Below, one piece after another: positions 51,366 through 59,415 of a stretch of DNA of 64,000 nucleotides. Where the stretch lies: assembly GCF_030244015.1 (NCBI RefSeq), contig NZ_JASSYX010000001.1, positions 1,612,001 to 1,676,000 of the forward strand, in the 5' to 3' direction. The notes under the pieces were generated by a model that was not told the origin of the DNA, did not search any database, and was given only the letters and a program-made list of their open reading frames with translations. A program made the translations under genes and the position numbers. Origin of the DNA: Pedobacter ginsengisoli (GTDB lineage: Bacteria; Bacteroidota; Bacteroidia; Sphingobacteriales; Sphingobacteriaceae). The number at the start of each line of letters is the position of its first letter. Position 1 is the stretch's first letter.

Positions 51366-51860
51366 ATGGAAAGAAGAATTGCAATAAAGCAGGTATTGAT
51401 ATTTGCCGGTGGGATGGCATTGTTGCCTTCCTTTCTGAGAGGCGCAGGCAAAGTCTCAATACAAACGAAAAATCTGGATGTAAGTGCCGAGCAGGAAAAA
51501 CTGCTGGCAGAAATTGCCGAAATCATTATCCCTAAAACGACAACCCCCGGAGCAAAAGACCTGGGACTTCATTTGTTTGTCCTCAAGATGATTGATGATT
51601 GTTACGAAAAAACTGTTCAACAGAAATTTATGAACGGCCTGAAATCTTTTGAAGGCCTGGACGCAGCTGCGCTAAAGCAACTGGTCATCGCCGTAAACTC
51701 AGGAAAAGCCAGTGTAGCAGAAGACACCCGATCATTTTATAAACTGATGAAACAGCAGACCATTAACGGCTATATGAATTCTAAATATGTAATGACCAAC
51801 CTGGTGATATGGGAACTTATCCCCGGACGTTATAATGGTTATTTCCCGGTTAAAGCTTAA
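51366..51860 (+). CDS. Gluconate 2-dehydrogenase subunit 3-family protein
   Basis: 164 residues. The N-terminus RRIAIKQVLIFAGGMALLPSFLRG resembles a Tat signal (RR followed by a hydrophobic region). The mature part EQEKLLAEIAEIIIPKTTTPGAKDLGLHLFVLKMIDDCY matches the small subunit (subunit 3) of membrane-bound gluconate/glucoside dehydrogenases. The small subunit usually carries the Tat signal that exports the partner FAD subunit, which here lacks any signal. The gene overlaps the long frame of the partner and ends 10 nt before its preferred ATG. Confidence 0.88.
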   Translation: MERRIAIKQVLIFAGGMALLPSFLRGAGKVSIQTKNLDVSAEQEKLLAEIAEIIIPKTTTPGAKDLGLHLFVLKMIDDCYEKTVQQKFMNGLKSFEGLDAAALKQLVIAVNSGKASVAEDTRSFYKLMKQQTINGYMNSKYVMTNLVIWELIPGRYNGYFPVKA

Positions 51861-51870
51861 AACTAAAATC

Positions 51871-53586
51871 ATGTCAAATCTTAATATAGAAGGTGTTAAA
51901 AAGAACACTTTTGATGCAATTGTAATCGGATCGGGTATAAGCGGTGGCTGGGCGGCCAAGGAGTTTACCGAAAAAGGATTAAAAACCCTGGTACTGGAAA
52001 GAGGGAGAGACGTAAAGCACATTATAGATTATCCGACGACCAATAAATTTCCATATGAATTTGAACACCGGGGTGAACCTGCATTGGCCATTAAGAAAGA
52101 AAACCCTATGGTGAGTAAATGTTACGCCTTTAAAGAAGATTCGATGCATTTCTTCGTAAAAGACAAAGAACATCCATATATAGAAGAAAAGCCCTTTGAC
52201 TGGATCAGAGGATATCAAGTCGGCGGCAAATCTCTGCTTTGGGCCAGGCAGACCCAGCGCTGGAGCGACTTTGACTTTGAAGGCCCGGCGAGAGATGATT
52301 TCGCAGTTGACTGGCCAATACGTTATAAAGATATTGCACCTTGGTACAGTTATGTCGAGAAGTTTGCCGGCATATCAGGAAACAAAGACGGATTGACTGA
52401 ACTTCCTGATGGAGAGTTTTTACCTGCTTACCCTCTAAATGCAGTAGAAGATTACTTTAAAAAATCTCTTTTAGGTAGGTATGGCAACCGGCATGTGATC
52501 AGCGCACGCGGGGCACATATATCCCAGGCTAAACAGATCCATCTGGCCCAGGGGCGTGCGCAATGCCAGAACCGCAGGCTATGCCAGCGCGGCTGTCCCT
52601 TCGGTGGCTATTTTAGCAGCAACGCTTCTACACTGCCTTGGGCGGAAAGAACAGGCAACATGACTTTAAGGCCCTTTTCAGTGGTTGAATCCGTGATCTA
52701 TGACGATAAATTGGGCAGGGCGACCGGCGTTCGTGTCATAGATACCAATACCAAAGAAGTAACAGAATATTATGCAAAGGTAATTTTCGTGAATGCCGCT
52801 GCCATCAATACCAATCTCATTTTATTGAATTCTACTTCAACACGTTTCCCGAATGGTCTGGGCAATGATAGCGGAGTGTTAGGGAAATATATCGCATTCC
52901 ATAATTACAGCGCGCGCATCAGTGCAGAATATGAAGGACTGAAGCAGTTTACCACAGATGGAAGAAATCCCGTTGGGGGAGGTTATATCCCCCGGTTCAG
53001 AAATTTACACAAGCAGGAAACTGATTTCAAAAGAGGCTATGCAGCCGGATTTTCTGCTTATAGAAGCACAGCGATGAACACCTCTGGTATCGGAGCCGGG
53101 CTAAAGTCTGAGCTGCAGAGCAAAAGGTTAACCCCTTGGCGTGTAGGGTCCCATATGATGGGGGAGACCATTCCAAAAGAAAGTAATTTTGTGAAACTGG
53201 ATAGTGACAGAAAAGACGAATGGGGTATTCCCTTATTAAAAATCTCTGTGGACTATGACGATAATGATGTGAAGATGAAGAAAGACTATATTGAACAATT
53301 ATCAGAAATGTTTACTTCGGCCGGATTCACAAACATTAAAGTCAACGATGCGTCACAGGCACCCGGTCTCGATATTCACGAAATGGGTGGAGTGCGTATG
53401 GGAAATGACCCAAAAACTTCGATGCTCAATAAATGGCATCAGCTCCATGCCTGCAAGAACGTATTTGTGACTGACGGTGCCAGTATGACATCTACATCAA
53501 CACAAAACCCATCATTAACTTATATGGCATTTACAGCAAGAGCCGTAGATTATGCGGTGAAGGCGATGAAAAAAGGAGAGCTATAG
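51871..53586 (+). CDS. GMC-family FAD-dependent oxidoreductase
   Basis: 571 residues from the ATG at 51871; the longer frame starts inside the small subunit gene. FAD-binding starts with FDAIVIGSGISGGWAAKEF, then VLERGRD and GYQVGGKSLLWARQTQRWSDFDF. The C-terminal GMC half carries HEMGGVRMG, the catalytic-type His region NKWHQLH and TDGASMTSTSTQNPSLTYMAFTARAVDYA. No signal peptide, so export probably depends on the small subunit's Tat signal. Related pairs are glucoside 3-dehydrogenases; oxidation of glycosides to 3-keto sugars would link to the Gfo/Idh/MocA and TIM-barrel genes. Substrate is inferred. Confidence 0.9.
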   Translation: MSNLNIEGVKKNTFDAIVIGSGISGGWAAKEFTEKGLKTLVLERGRDVKHIIDYPTTNKFPYEFEHRGEPALAIKKENPMVSKCYAFKEDSMHFFVKDKEHPYIEEKPFDWIRGYQVGGKSLLWARQTQRWSDFDFEGPARDDFAVDWPIRYKDIAPWYSYVEKFAGISGNKDGLTELPDGEFLPAYPLNAVEDYFKKSLLGRYGNRHVISARGAHISQAKQIHLAQGRAQCQNRRLCQRGCPFGGYFSSNASTLPWAERTGNMTLRPFSVVESVIYDDKLGRATGVRVIDTNTKEVTEYYAKVIFVNAAAINTNLILLNSTSTRFPNGLGNDSGVLGKYIAFHNYSARISAEYEGLKQFTTDGRNPVGGGYIPRFRNLHKQETDFKRGYAAGFSAYRSTAMNTSGIGAGLKSELQSKRLTPWRVGSHMMGETIPKESNFVKLDSDRKDEWGIPLLKISVDYDDNDVKMKKDYIEQLSEMFTSAGFTNIKVNDASQAPGLDIHEMGGVRMGNDPKTSMLNKWHQLHACKNVFVTDGASMTSTSTQNPSLTYMAFTARAVDYAVKAMKKGEL

Positions 53587-54609
53587 TTCATCCTCCAGTT
53601 TTAGGTATTCTTTTAACAGGGTGATCTGATTGATTGCCCTGTTCAGATTGTGCCCTTCATATCTGGCTCCATAGTACTTGTCGTTTTCCAGGTAATCTGT
53701 CAGGAAACGAATAGCTTGCATATAGATAATGAATTTACCTGAATAGGTAAAATATTGTTTTTCGGCATCCGTCAGTACCTCATCCATTTCCTTCATATAA
53801 CCGTTGAATATAGCCTGATAAAATTCTTTTCTGATTTTTATTTTAGACAGGTCTCTTTCCTCTTCACTGGCTTCAGAAAGATAAGTCCTCATCATATCTC
53901 CAACATCACTTATAAAATATCCGGGCATCACTGTATCAAGATCTATGACACACATACCTTTTTTGTGATCGTCAAATAACACATTATTTATTTTGGTGTC
54001 ATGGTGAATGACACGCAATGGAATCTCCGGGTTTTGTGAAATACTAAGATAAGTATCTACAATTTCCTTATGCTGATTGACGAAATTGACATAATCTGAA
54101 GCATGTTTCAGTCTTTCGGCTGAAGCACCTGAACATGCAGAAACGAATTGCTCATATCTTAGCGAAAGATTGTGAAAATCAGGAATTGTAATGTTCAGTT
54201 GTTTGGTATCGAAGCCGGAGAGCAACTTTGAAAATTTTCCAAATTGTTTGGCCGCTTCATAAGCCTCATCTTCATTTTCCAAATAATTAAGGGAATGAGA
54301 GCCTTCGACAAATGGGAATAGCCGGTAATATTCACCATTATCTTGATATAGGGAATCGCTGGTTGTTGCCTTTACTGGCGATATAAAAAGATAATCAGGA
54401 AATTTGCCGGATAAATAGGTCTTAATGCCGCTGATATTTTCGTCTATAGCTTGGGGATGTTTGAAAACACTCGTATTTACTTTTTGAAAGATATAATTTC
54501 CGGTATTGCCAGATACCTTCCAGGTATGATTGATCAATCCATCACCAAAGGGTGTAATTGTAATTTTTTCCGGATTTAATCCATACACGGACAAGATCTT
54601 TTCTAGCAT
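53581..54609 (-). CDS. APH-family kinase, possibly N-acetylhexosamine 1-kinase-like
   Basis: About 342 residues from the ATG at 54609. A TTG at 54639 is excluded because it lies in the promoter (54637-54644). The kinase motif HHDTKINNVLFDD (H-x-D-x-K-x-N-N) and the metal-binding DLDTVMPGYFISDVGDMMRTYL are complete, together with the nucleotide lobe motif GLINHTWKV. Members of this group include NahK, which phosphorylates GlcNAc or GalNAc at C1. The presence of GH20 under the same kind of LacI operator supports an N-acetylhexosamine role. Convergent with the GMC gene, overlapping by 6 bp. Confidence 0.75.
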   Translation of the reverse strand: MLEKILSVYGLNPEKITITPFGDGLINHTWKVSGNTGNYIFQKVNTSVFKHPQAIDENISGIKTYLSGKFPDYLFISPVKATTSDSLYQDNGEYYRLFPFVEGSHSLNYLENEDEAYEAAKQFGKFSKLLSGFDTKQLNITIPDFHNLSLRYEQFVSACSGASAERLKHASDYVNFVNQHKEIVDTYLSISQNPEIPLRVIHHDTKINNVLFDDHKKGMCVIDLDTVMPGYFISDVGDMMRTYLSEASEEERDLSKIKIRKEFYQAIFNGYMKEMDEVLTDAEKQYFTYSGKFIIYMQAIRFLTDYLENDKYYGARYEGHNLNRAINQITLLKEYLKLEDEL

Positions 54610-54636
54610 TTTCCTAATAGATTTCGTTAATACATT

Positions 54637-54644
54637 CAAACCTA
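54637..54644 (-). promoter_or_regulatory. -7 box of the kinase gene
   Basis: TAGGTTTG on the minus strand matches TAnnTTTG, about 27 nt before the ATG at 54609. The LacI-type operator at 54669-54682 lies just upstream in the -33 region. Confidence 0.5.
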
Positions 54645-54668
54645 AGTAATTCAGAATTTAAACCAGTG

Positions 54669-54682
54669 TGCAAACGATTGCG
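54669..54682 (-). promoter_or_regulatory. LacI-type operator before the kinase gene
   Basis: TGCAAACGATTGCG fits TGnAAnCGnTTnCA at nine of ten fixed bases. It lies between the lacI stop codon and the kinase promoter, where repressor binding would block the kinase gene. Confidence 0.7.
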
Positions 54683-54687
54683 CCAAA

Positions 54688-55707
54688 TTAAGGCAGTTTG
54701 CTAACGATCAGTTCGGATTCCACAACAATGTTAAAATAAGCCTGTTCTACTTCGGATTGGGATTTTGGTTTGTTGATCAAATCTATCAGAATGTCGGCAG
54801 CTTTCTTTCCCTGACGATAAGGAAATTGTTCTACAGATGCAATCGGACTATAGTCCATATAACTGATGATGGGCAAATTGGCATAGCTGACAAAGTCTAT
54901 ACCCGATAAATTTAGCGACCTCGCATAACGCATTGCAAAGAGCGCAACATAGTCGTTAAATGTAACTATAGCTGCAGGTTTCCTTTTATGATTGAGCATG
55001 GCGTCCATCGCTGTTATAGTGCTGGCCTCTGAAAGATCGCAACTGATAACGAGCGAAGGATCAAATTTAAGCCGGTTTGAAACCATTGCTTTAATATAAC
55101 CCTCTTTTCTCTCATGACTGGCCAGCAAGGTATTTGGGCCATTAATCATTCCAATGGTTCGGTGCCCTTTTTTAAGAAGAAAGTTTACCGCCTCGTAAGT
55201 TCCCGTTTCCAGATTGCTGGCCACATAATGAATGTCCTTTAATGGAGGGATCCGGTCAAAAAAAACGACCGGGATGTTTACTTTCTTAAACATTTCAAAA
55301 TGCTCGTACGTACTGGTTGTTTTGGAGACGGAAACCAATAATCCATCCACACGCTGCGTTTTCATCTTTTCTACTAAAAGCTTTTCCCTTTCAGCGTCAT
55401 CATGTGACTGGGCAAGCAGTACCGTGTAGTTCCGTTTATAAGCAATATCCTCAATTCCGCTGATGGCCTCCGAAAAAAATGATTCGGATAATTCAGGTAA
55501 AATAACACCAATAACAAATGATTTGCCATGTAAAAACTGAATAGCCCTTTGGTTTGGCTCATAATTCAGATCAGCAGCAAGTTTTTTAACCCTTTGCTTT
55601 GTCACCAGGCCTATACTTGAGTGATCATTTAAAGCCCTCGACACCGTGGAGACAGATATCTTTAGGATTTTTGCAATTTCCTTTATTGTTGCTGGTTTAT
55701 TAGACAT
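54688..55707 (-). CDS. LacI-family transcriptional regulator 1
   Basis: 339 residues. HTH at the N-terminus (TIKEIAKILKISVSTVSRALNDHSSIGLVTKQRVKKLAADLNYEPN) and hinge helix, followed by a periplasmic-binding-protein-like sensor domain (VIGVILPELSESFFSEAISGIEDIA, DGLLVSVSK, VVFFDRIP, AIVTFNDYVALFAMRYA). It precedes the kinase gene and has an operator 57 bp before its own ATG. The same operator core occurs before GH20, suggesting it represses an N-acetylhexosamine regulon. The -7 box ends 5 nt before the ATG. Confidence 0.9.
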   Translation of the reverse strand: MSNKPATIKEIAKILKISVSTVSRALNDHSSIGLVTKQRVKKLAADLNYEPNQRAIQFLHGKSFVIGVILPELSESFFSEAISGIEDIAYKRNYTVLLAQSHDDAEREKLLVEKMKTQRVDGLLVSVSKTTSTYEHFEMFKKVNIPVVFFDRIPPLKDIHYVASNLETGTYEAVNFLLKKGHRTIGMINGPNTLLASHERKEGYIKAMVSNRLKFDPSLVISCDLSEASTITAMDAMLNHKRKPAAIVTFNDYVALFAMRYARSLNLSGIDFVSYANLPIISYMDYSPIASVEQFPYRQGKKAADILIDLINKPKSQSEVEQAYFNIVVESELIVSKLP

Positions 55708-55712
55708 TACAT

Positions 55713-55720
55713 CAAACTTA
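55713..55720 (-). promoter_or_regulatory. -7 box of lacI 1, 5 nt before the ATG
   Basis: TAAGTTTG on the minus strand fits TAnnTTTG and ends 5 nt before the ATG at 55707. Confidence 0.6.
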
Positions 55721-55763
55721 GATAAAACACTCGGAGCATTTATGATTTTTTTAAAATAATTAA

Positions 55764-55777
55764 TGCAAACGGTTGTG
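55764..55777 (-). promoter_or_regulatory. LacI-type operator upstream of lacI 1
   Basis: TGCAAACGGTTGTG differs in one base from the site before GH20 (36625-36638). Likely autoregulatory. Confidence 0.6.
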
Positions 55778-56083
55778 TGTATTTATATGGTTATAAATCC
55801 AATTCTTTGAAATGATAACACTGAAAGCCCGATTTTGCTTTTACAGAACGATTATTAATTACAATAATTTTTAACTAACATGTAATCTTTTAATGGAGGA
55901 TATTTCGATTATAACTACTTGTGTTAAAGTTAAATGGAAGCTTAACTAATTTATAAACAGCGATAGCCAAAAGACTTTGGTGGATAAATAAATCAAAAAA
56001 AATACAGTAATAACATAATATTTTATTTAATAATTCTTAAATTTATTTCAATTAAAATTGAGGGAATTTTAAATAAAGTGATT

Positions 56084-56419
56084 ATGAAAACATTAGGGGA
56101 AAAATTCAGAATCTTACGTCAAAAAAAGGGGGTAAATCAAAAAGCCATGGCTGATCTCTTGGAGATATCCATTCCGGCTTATTCTAAATTAGAAACAAGC
56201 ATTACTGATCCAAATTTTAGCAGGATCAATCAGATTGCCGAAGTACATAAATTAACTCTCAGAGAGTTACTGGATGTGGGTGAAGAGGGCGTTAGTGAGC
56301 AAACACAGCTTATTGAGCAATTGAAACAAAAAATAAGCGAGCTTGAAAGCACGGTGATCAGGTTGCAAGGCAAAGTGATTGATCTTTACGATCAGGATGA
56401 CAAAAGAAACAACAGGTAA
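56084..56419 (+). CDS. Xre-family HTH regulator with C-terminal coiled coil
   Basis: 111 residues from the ATG at 56084; GTG at 56078 is the alternative. The lambda-repressor-like HTH spans about 1-65 (LGEKFRILRQKKGVNQKAMADLLEISIPAYSKLETSITDPNFSRINQIAEVHKLTLRELL). Residues about 72-105 form a leucine-zipper-like coiled coil (IEQLKQKISELESTVIRLQGKVIDLYDQ) for dimerisation. No ligand domain. It is solitary and convergent with eda, with a good terminator between them. Target genes unknown. Confidence 0.88.
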   Translation: MKTLGEKFRILRQKKGVNQKAMADLLEISIPAYSKLETSITDPNFSRINQIAEVHKLTLRELLDVGEEGVSEQTQLIEQLKQKISELESTVIRLQGKVIDLYDQDDKRNNR

Positions 56420-56430
56420 ACTGTATTGGT

Positions 56431-56470
56431 ATTGTAAACAGGGGTAGATTACTCCCTGTTTACAATTTTT
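56431..56470 (+). terminator. Terminator between xre and eda
   Basis: A 13-bp perfect stem (56431-56443 with 56454-56466) with a 10-nt loop and T-run (56466-56470). It serves the xre transcript and its 3' arm lies inside the 3' end of the convergent eda gene (stop at 56449). Confidence 0.88.
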
Positions 56471-57108
56471 ATCAGGGATTTGCATCTTTCACTGAGCCAG
56501 CTGTAACCAGCACCAGGGGTTTCCGCGTGGTTAAACAATTTGGAGCCAAACCCCAATGCAGAAACTCCTGCATTCAACCAACCATCAATATTATCCTTAT
56601 CGAGGTCTACTCCGCCGGTAGGCATAAATTTGAGCGCTGGAAATAACGGTTTGATTGCTTTTAAGAAACCGGGGCCTAATGTGTCACCTGGAAAAAGTTT
56701 AATCAGCGGTGCTCCCAGTTCCTCCGCATAGTTGATCTCAGTCGGCGTCATACAACCGGGAATCCAAAGTATACAGCGGTCTGAACTCACCTTCGCAATC
56801 TCTGATTTGACAATCGGGCTTACAATAAAGTCCGCACCAAGGCTGATGTAATCTTCAGCCTGAGCAGGAGTTTTGATCGTTCCTATCCCCAGTTTAAGAT
56901 CTGGGAAATGTGTGTTTCTATGATCCAGTAAAATTTTAAAGTTGTGTGGCGCATGTTCACCGCGGTTGGTAAATTCAAATACCCTGATACCACCGTCGTA
57001 ACACGCTGTTAAAACATCCACGCAAGCCTGTGGGTCCTGGTGATAAAAAACTGGAATAACAGGATGCTCCTGGAACGTTTGTAATGTATTAGCTATTGTA
57101 TTGTTCAT
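56449..57108 (-). CDS. eda: KDPG/KHG aldolase
   Basis: 219 residues, class I aldolase TIM barrel. It splits 2-keto-3-deoxy-6-phosphogluconate to pyruvate and glyceraldehyde 3-phosphate. Motifs VIPVFYHQDPQACVDVLTACYDGGIRVFEFTNRG, LGIGTIKTPAQAEDYISLGADFIVSP and IPGCMTPTEI are present, with the Schiff-base Lys in LIKLFPGDTLGPGFLKAI. It is 11 nt downstream of the kdgK gene, in operon, and its product feeds GapN. Confidence 0.92.
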   Translation of the reverse strand: MNNTIANTLQTFQEHPVIPVFYHQDPQACVDVLTACYDGGIRVFEFTNRGEHAPHNFKILLDHRNTHFPDLKLGIGTIKTPAQAEDYISLGADFIVSPIVKSEIAKVSSDRCILWIPGCMTPTEINYAEELGAPLIKLFPGDTLGPGFLKAIKPLFPALKFMPTGGVDLDKDNIDGWLNAGVSALGFGSKLFNHAETPGAGYSWLSERCKSLIKIVNRE

Positions 57109-57119
57109 AATTAATTTGA

Positions 57120-58115
57120 TTAGAAAGAACCATCACCAAAATCACCTTTAACAAATAATTTCCGGTAACCTGATCCTGTTGCTGTTTCAATAACTTCTGT
57201 TCCGTTTTCAAAACGAATAATGCCATAGATCAAACCGGCCATAAAAGCATCACCACTGCCGATTCTGTCTATTACCTCATTTGTTTCATATATTTTAGAA
57301 TTGTAATTTCCATCAGGAGTATGGTAAGTACCATAGAATAAATTATGGGTAGGGTTGTCCATGAATCTGAATGTATTTGCCACGTGCTTGCATTGCGGAA
57401 ATAAATTGAAGATCTCCTGCGCTGTTTTTGCCGAATGTTCATGATAATCCGCGACACTGGTATTGCGGTCCAAAGCATCATCTATGCCAGTCCCGAGCAT
57501 TTTATTTGCAGCCCAGATATTTCCCATGATCACATCGCAATATTTTACGAGTTCGGGCATAATTTCAATCGGTTCCCTGCCAAAATCCCAGAGCCTGTTC
57601 CTGTAGTTGAGATCGACGGAGATTTTTAATCCATTTTTCCTGGCGGCAATTAAAGCTTCCAGGCAAACACCTGCCATGTTTTCATTCAGAGCAGGAGTAA
57701 GGGCTGTCCAGTGAAACCAGGTTTGGTCTTTCATCATTTCATCCCAGTCAATCACGCCCGGCTCAAGATCGCTGAACGAGGAGAATTTCCTGTCATAAAC
57801 CACCTGACCACTGCTTAGGCCATTTGCTGATAATAAAAAATATAAGCCTACCCTGCTTCCCTGCAGAACACTTTTAGAGGTATCCACACCAAGTTCAGAT
57901 AAAGCTGTCAGCGCATTAGCAGCCAGCGCATTGTCCGGCACACAGGTCAAATAACTTACAGGGATATTCAACTGGCCGAGCGAAGCTGAAACATTGGCTT
58001 CCGAACCACCGGGAAATAAAGAAACAGTATGGTTTTTATTGATAAATTTTTCATCTGCAGAGCTGAATCTGAGCAGTAGCTCGCCGAATACTAATACATT
58101 TTCTTTATGGTGCAT
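57120..58115 (-). CDS. kdgK: 2-Keto-3-deoxygluconate kinase (PfkB family)
   Basis: 331 residues, ribokinase-like. N-terminal GELLLRFSSADEKFINKNHTVSLFPGGSEANVSASLGQLNIPVSYLTCVPDN with the GG substrate-binding motif and C-terminal RIGSGDAFMAGLIYGII carrying the catalytic Asp. KdgK phosphorylates KDG to KDPG. The preceding aldolase gene and the uronate genes elsewhere in the window support this over other sugar kinases. A LacI-type operator lies 75 bp upstream of its ATG. Confidence 0.88.
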   Translation of the reverse strand: MHHKENVLVFGELLLRFSSADEKFINKNHTVSLFPGGSEANVSASLGQLNIPVSYLTCVPDNALAANALTALSELGVDTSKSVLQGSRVGLYFLLSANGLSSGQVVYDRKFSSFSDLEPGVIDWDEMMKDQTWFHWTALTPALNENMAGVCLEALIAARKNGLKISVDLNYRNRLWDFGREPIEIMPELVKYCDVIMGNIWAANKMLGTGIDDALDRNTSVADYHEHSAKTAQEIFNLFPQCKHVANTFRFMDNPTHNLFYGTYHTPDGNYNSKIYETNEVIDRIGSGDAFMAGLIYGIIRFENGTEVIETATGSGYRKLFVKGDFGDGSF

Positions 58116-58189
58116 TGCGGTTTAAAATATTGGTTTACAATTATACAGCTTAGACCAGATAATGAGATGAATTGACTGATATATAAAAA

Positions 58190-58203
58190 CGCAAACGTTT
58201 TCG
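58190..58203 (-). promoter_or_regulatory. LacI-type operator upstream of kdgK-eda
   Basis: CGCAAACGTTTTCG keeps the core AACGTTT found in the uxaB internal site and fits the LacI-family pattern at eight of ten fixed bases. It lies between the kdgK start and the stop of lacI 2, where it can control the kdgK-eda transcript. Confidence 0.65.
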
Positions 58204-58217
58204 TTTATGATAATCAG

Positions 58218-59246
58218 TTAGGTCGAACTCCTGACCAATACACTGGTTTGAAGCTTGATCGTTTCATATTCCGAAGGCGTATCATCCTTACTTTCGATCA
58301 GTGAGATCAATTTTTTTGCTGCCAGCTGACCCATTTCCAGTGCCGGCTGGTGAACAGTGCTCAAAGCAGGATTCAACGCATCTGCAAGATCTGTATTCGT
58401 AAATCCGATCAAAGCAACATCCTGCGGAATGCGATACCCTAGCTTATTCAATAAGGCAAGACATCTTGTACTGATCTGGTCACCGGCTGAAAATATCGCA
58501 TCAGGTCTGAGTGGCAGATCCATATAGTATTTGATAGCGCGCTCCAGGTCCTTATTTAATTTATGAGCATCTGAATAATCACAAGACCGCACCAGCTCAG
58601 GACGGTACGTTATATAATGATCGGCCAGCGCCTGCTTATAACCATTTAGCCGGTCGGTAGAGATGCTGAGCGCAGTACTGGTATTTAGATGAGCAATGCT
58701 TTTGTAACCATTTTTTATCAGGTGTACGGTGGCATCATAAGCACCTTTAAAATTATCAGCACCTACTTTATGCGTACTGATCTGATCACTCAGCCTGTCA
58801 AATACCACCAGAGGCAGACCTGCATCCTGAAGAGACATCAGATAACTGAAATCAGTAGTTTCACAGGCAGGGGAGATCAAAATCCCGTCCACACCGCCGG
58901 CATAAAGTAACTCTAAACATGCCCTTTCCTGTTCCTGCGATTCTTTGCTTTGCATAATAATGATCTGATAAGACTTTTCTGTGCTTATCCTGTCAATACC
59001 GTCAAGCATTTGTGCCACAAAATGATTGTCAAGAGAGCAAACAACTACACCGATGGACCTGCTTTTACCCTCCTTTAACCCTTTTGCCAACCGGTTTGGC
59101 GAGTAATGATGTTTTTGGGCATACTCCAGAACCTTTTGCTTGGTTTCGATGCTTATCTCATAACTGTCATTTAACGATTTCGATATGGTAGAAATAGAAA
59201 GATTAAGCGCTTTAGCAATATCCTTTAATGTAACGCTGTTGTTCAT
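58218..59246 (-). CDS. LacI-family transcriptional regulator 2
   Basis: 342 residues from the ATG at 59246; the longer frame uses a TTG at 59267. HTH TLKDIAKALNLSISTISKSLNDSYEISIETKQKVLEYAQKHHYSPN, then a ligand-binding domain (IGVVVCSLDNHFVAQMLDGIDRI, DGILISPACE, VVFDRLSD, DAIFSAGDQISTRCLALLNKLG). Position next to eda-kdgK suggests that it senses a uronate intermediate and represses those genes and uxaB. Its recognition helix (SISTISKSL) differs from LacI 1 (SVSTVSRAL), in line with their different operator centres. Confidence 0.9.
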   Translation of the reverse strand: MNNSVTLKDIAKALNLSISTISKSLNDSYEISIETKQKVLEYAQKHHYSPNRLAKGLKEGKSRSIGVVVCSLDNHFVAQMLDGIDRISTEKSYQIIIMQSKESQEQERACLELLYAGGVDGILISPACETTDFSYLMSLQDAGLPLVVFDRLSDQISTHKVGADNFKGAYDATVHLIKNGYKSIAHLNTSTALSISTDRLNGYKQALADHYITYRPELVRSCDYSDAHKLNKDLERAIKYYMDLPLRPDAIFSAGDQISTRCLALLNKLGYRIPQDVALIGFTNTDLADALNPALSTVHQPALEMGQLAAKKLISLIESKDDTPSEYETIKLQTSVLVRSST

Positions 59247-59365
59247 ACCGTCTCTATTTGAATGCAAAGGCGAATTTGCAATAATAAGGTGAATTCTGTA
59301 AATATAGTTTTATTATTTTAAACACGATTTGACAAATAAATGATACGCTGTTTGAAAATAGTATT

Positions 59366-59387
59366 TACATTTGCTTAACGGTGTTAA
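59366..59387 (+). promoter_or_regulatory. tetR promoter with palindromic operator
   Basis: A -7 TACATTTG (59366-59373) is followed at once by the 13-bp palindrome TTAACGGTGTTAA (59375-59387), which overlaps the expected transcription start. Matching palindromes lie before the efflux genes. Confidence 0.75.
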
Positions 59388-59415
59388 ATTATTTACACCC
59401 TTTTATATTACCATT

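Larger units (their letters stand above)
55708..56083. other. AT-rich gap between lacI 1 and xre
   Basis: The gap holds the leaderless-type -7 box of lacI 1 (55713-55720, minus strand) and a LacI-type operator (55764-55777). The remaining 300 bp are strongly AT-rich with no convincing ORF, hairpin or repeat; the Xre gene's promoter could not be identified. Confidence 0.6.

Noticed and set aside
53612..53626. Another TAACAGGGT-like sequence in the 3' end of the kinase gene
   Set aside because: Single copy, inside coding sequence, no period; coincidence.
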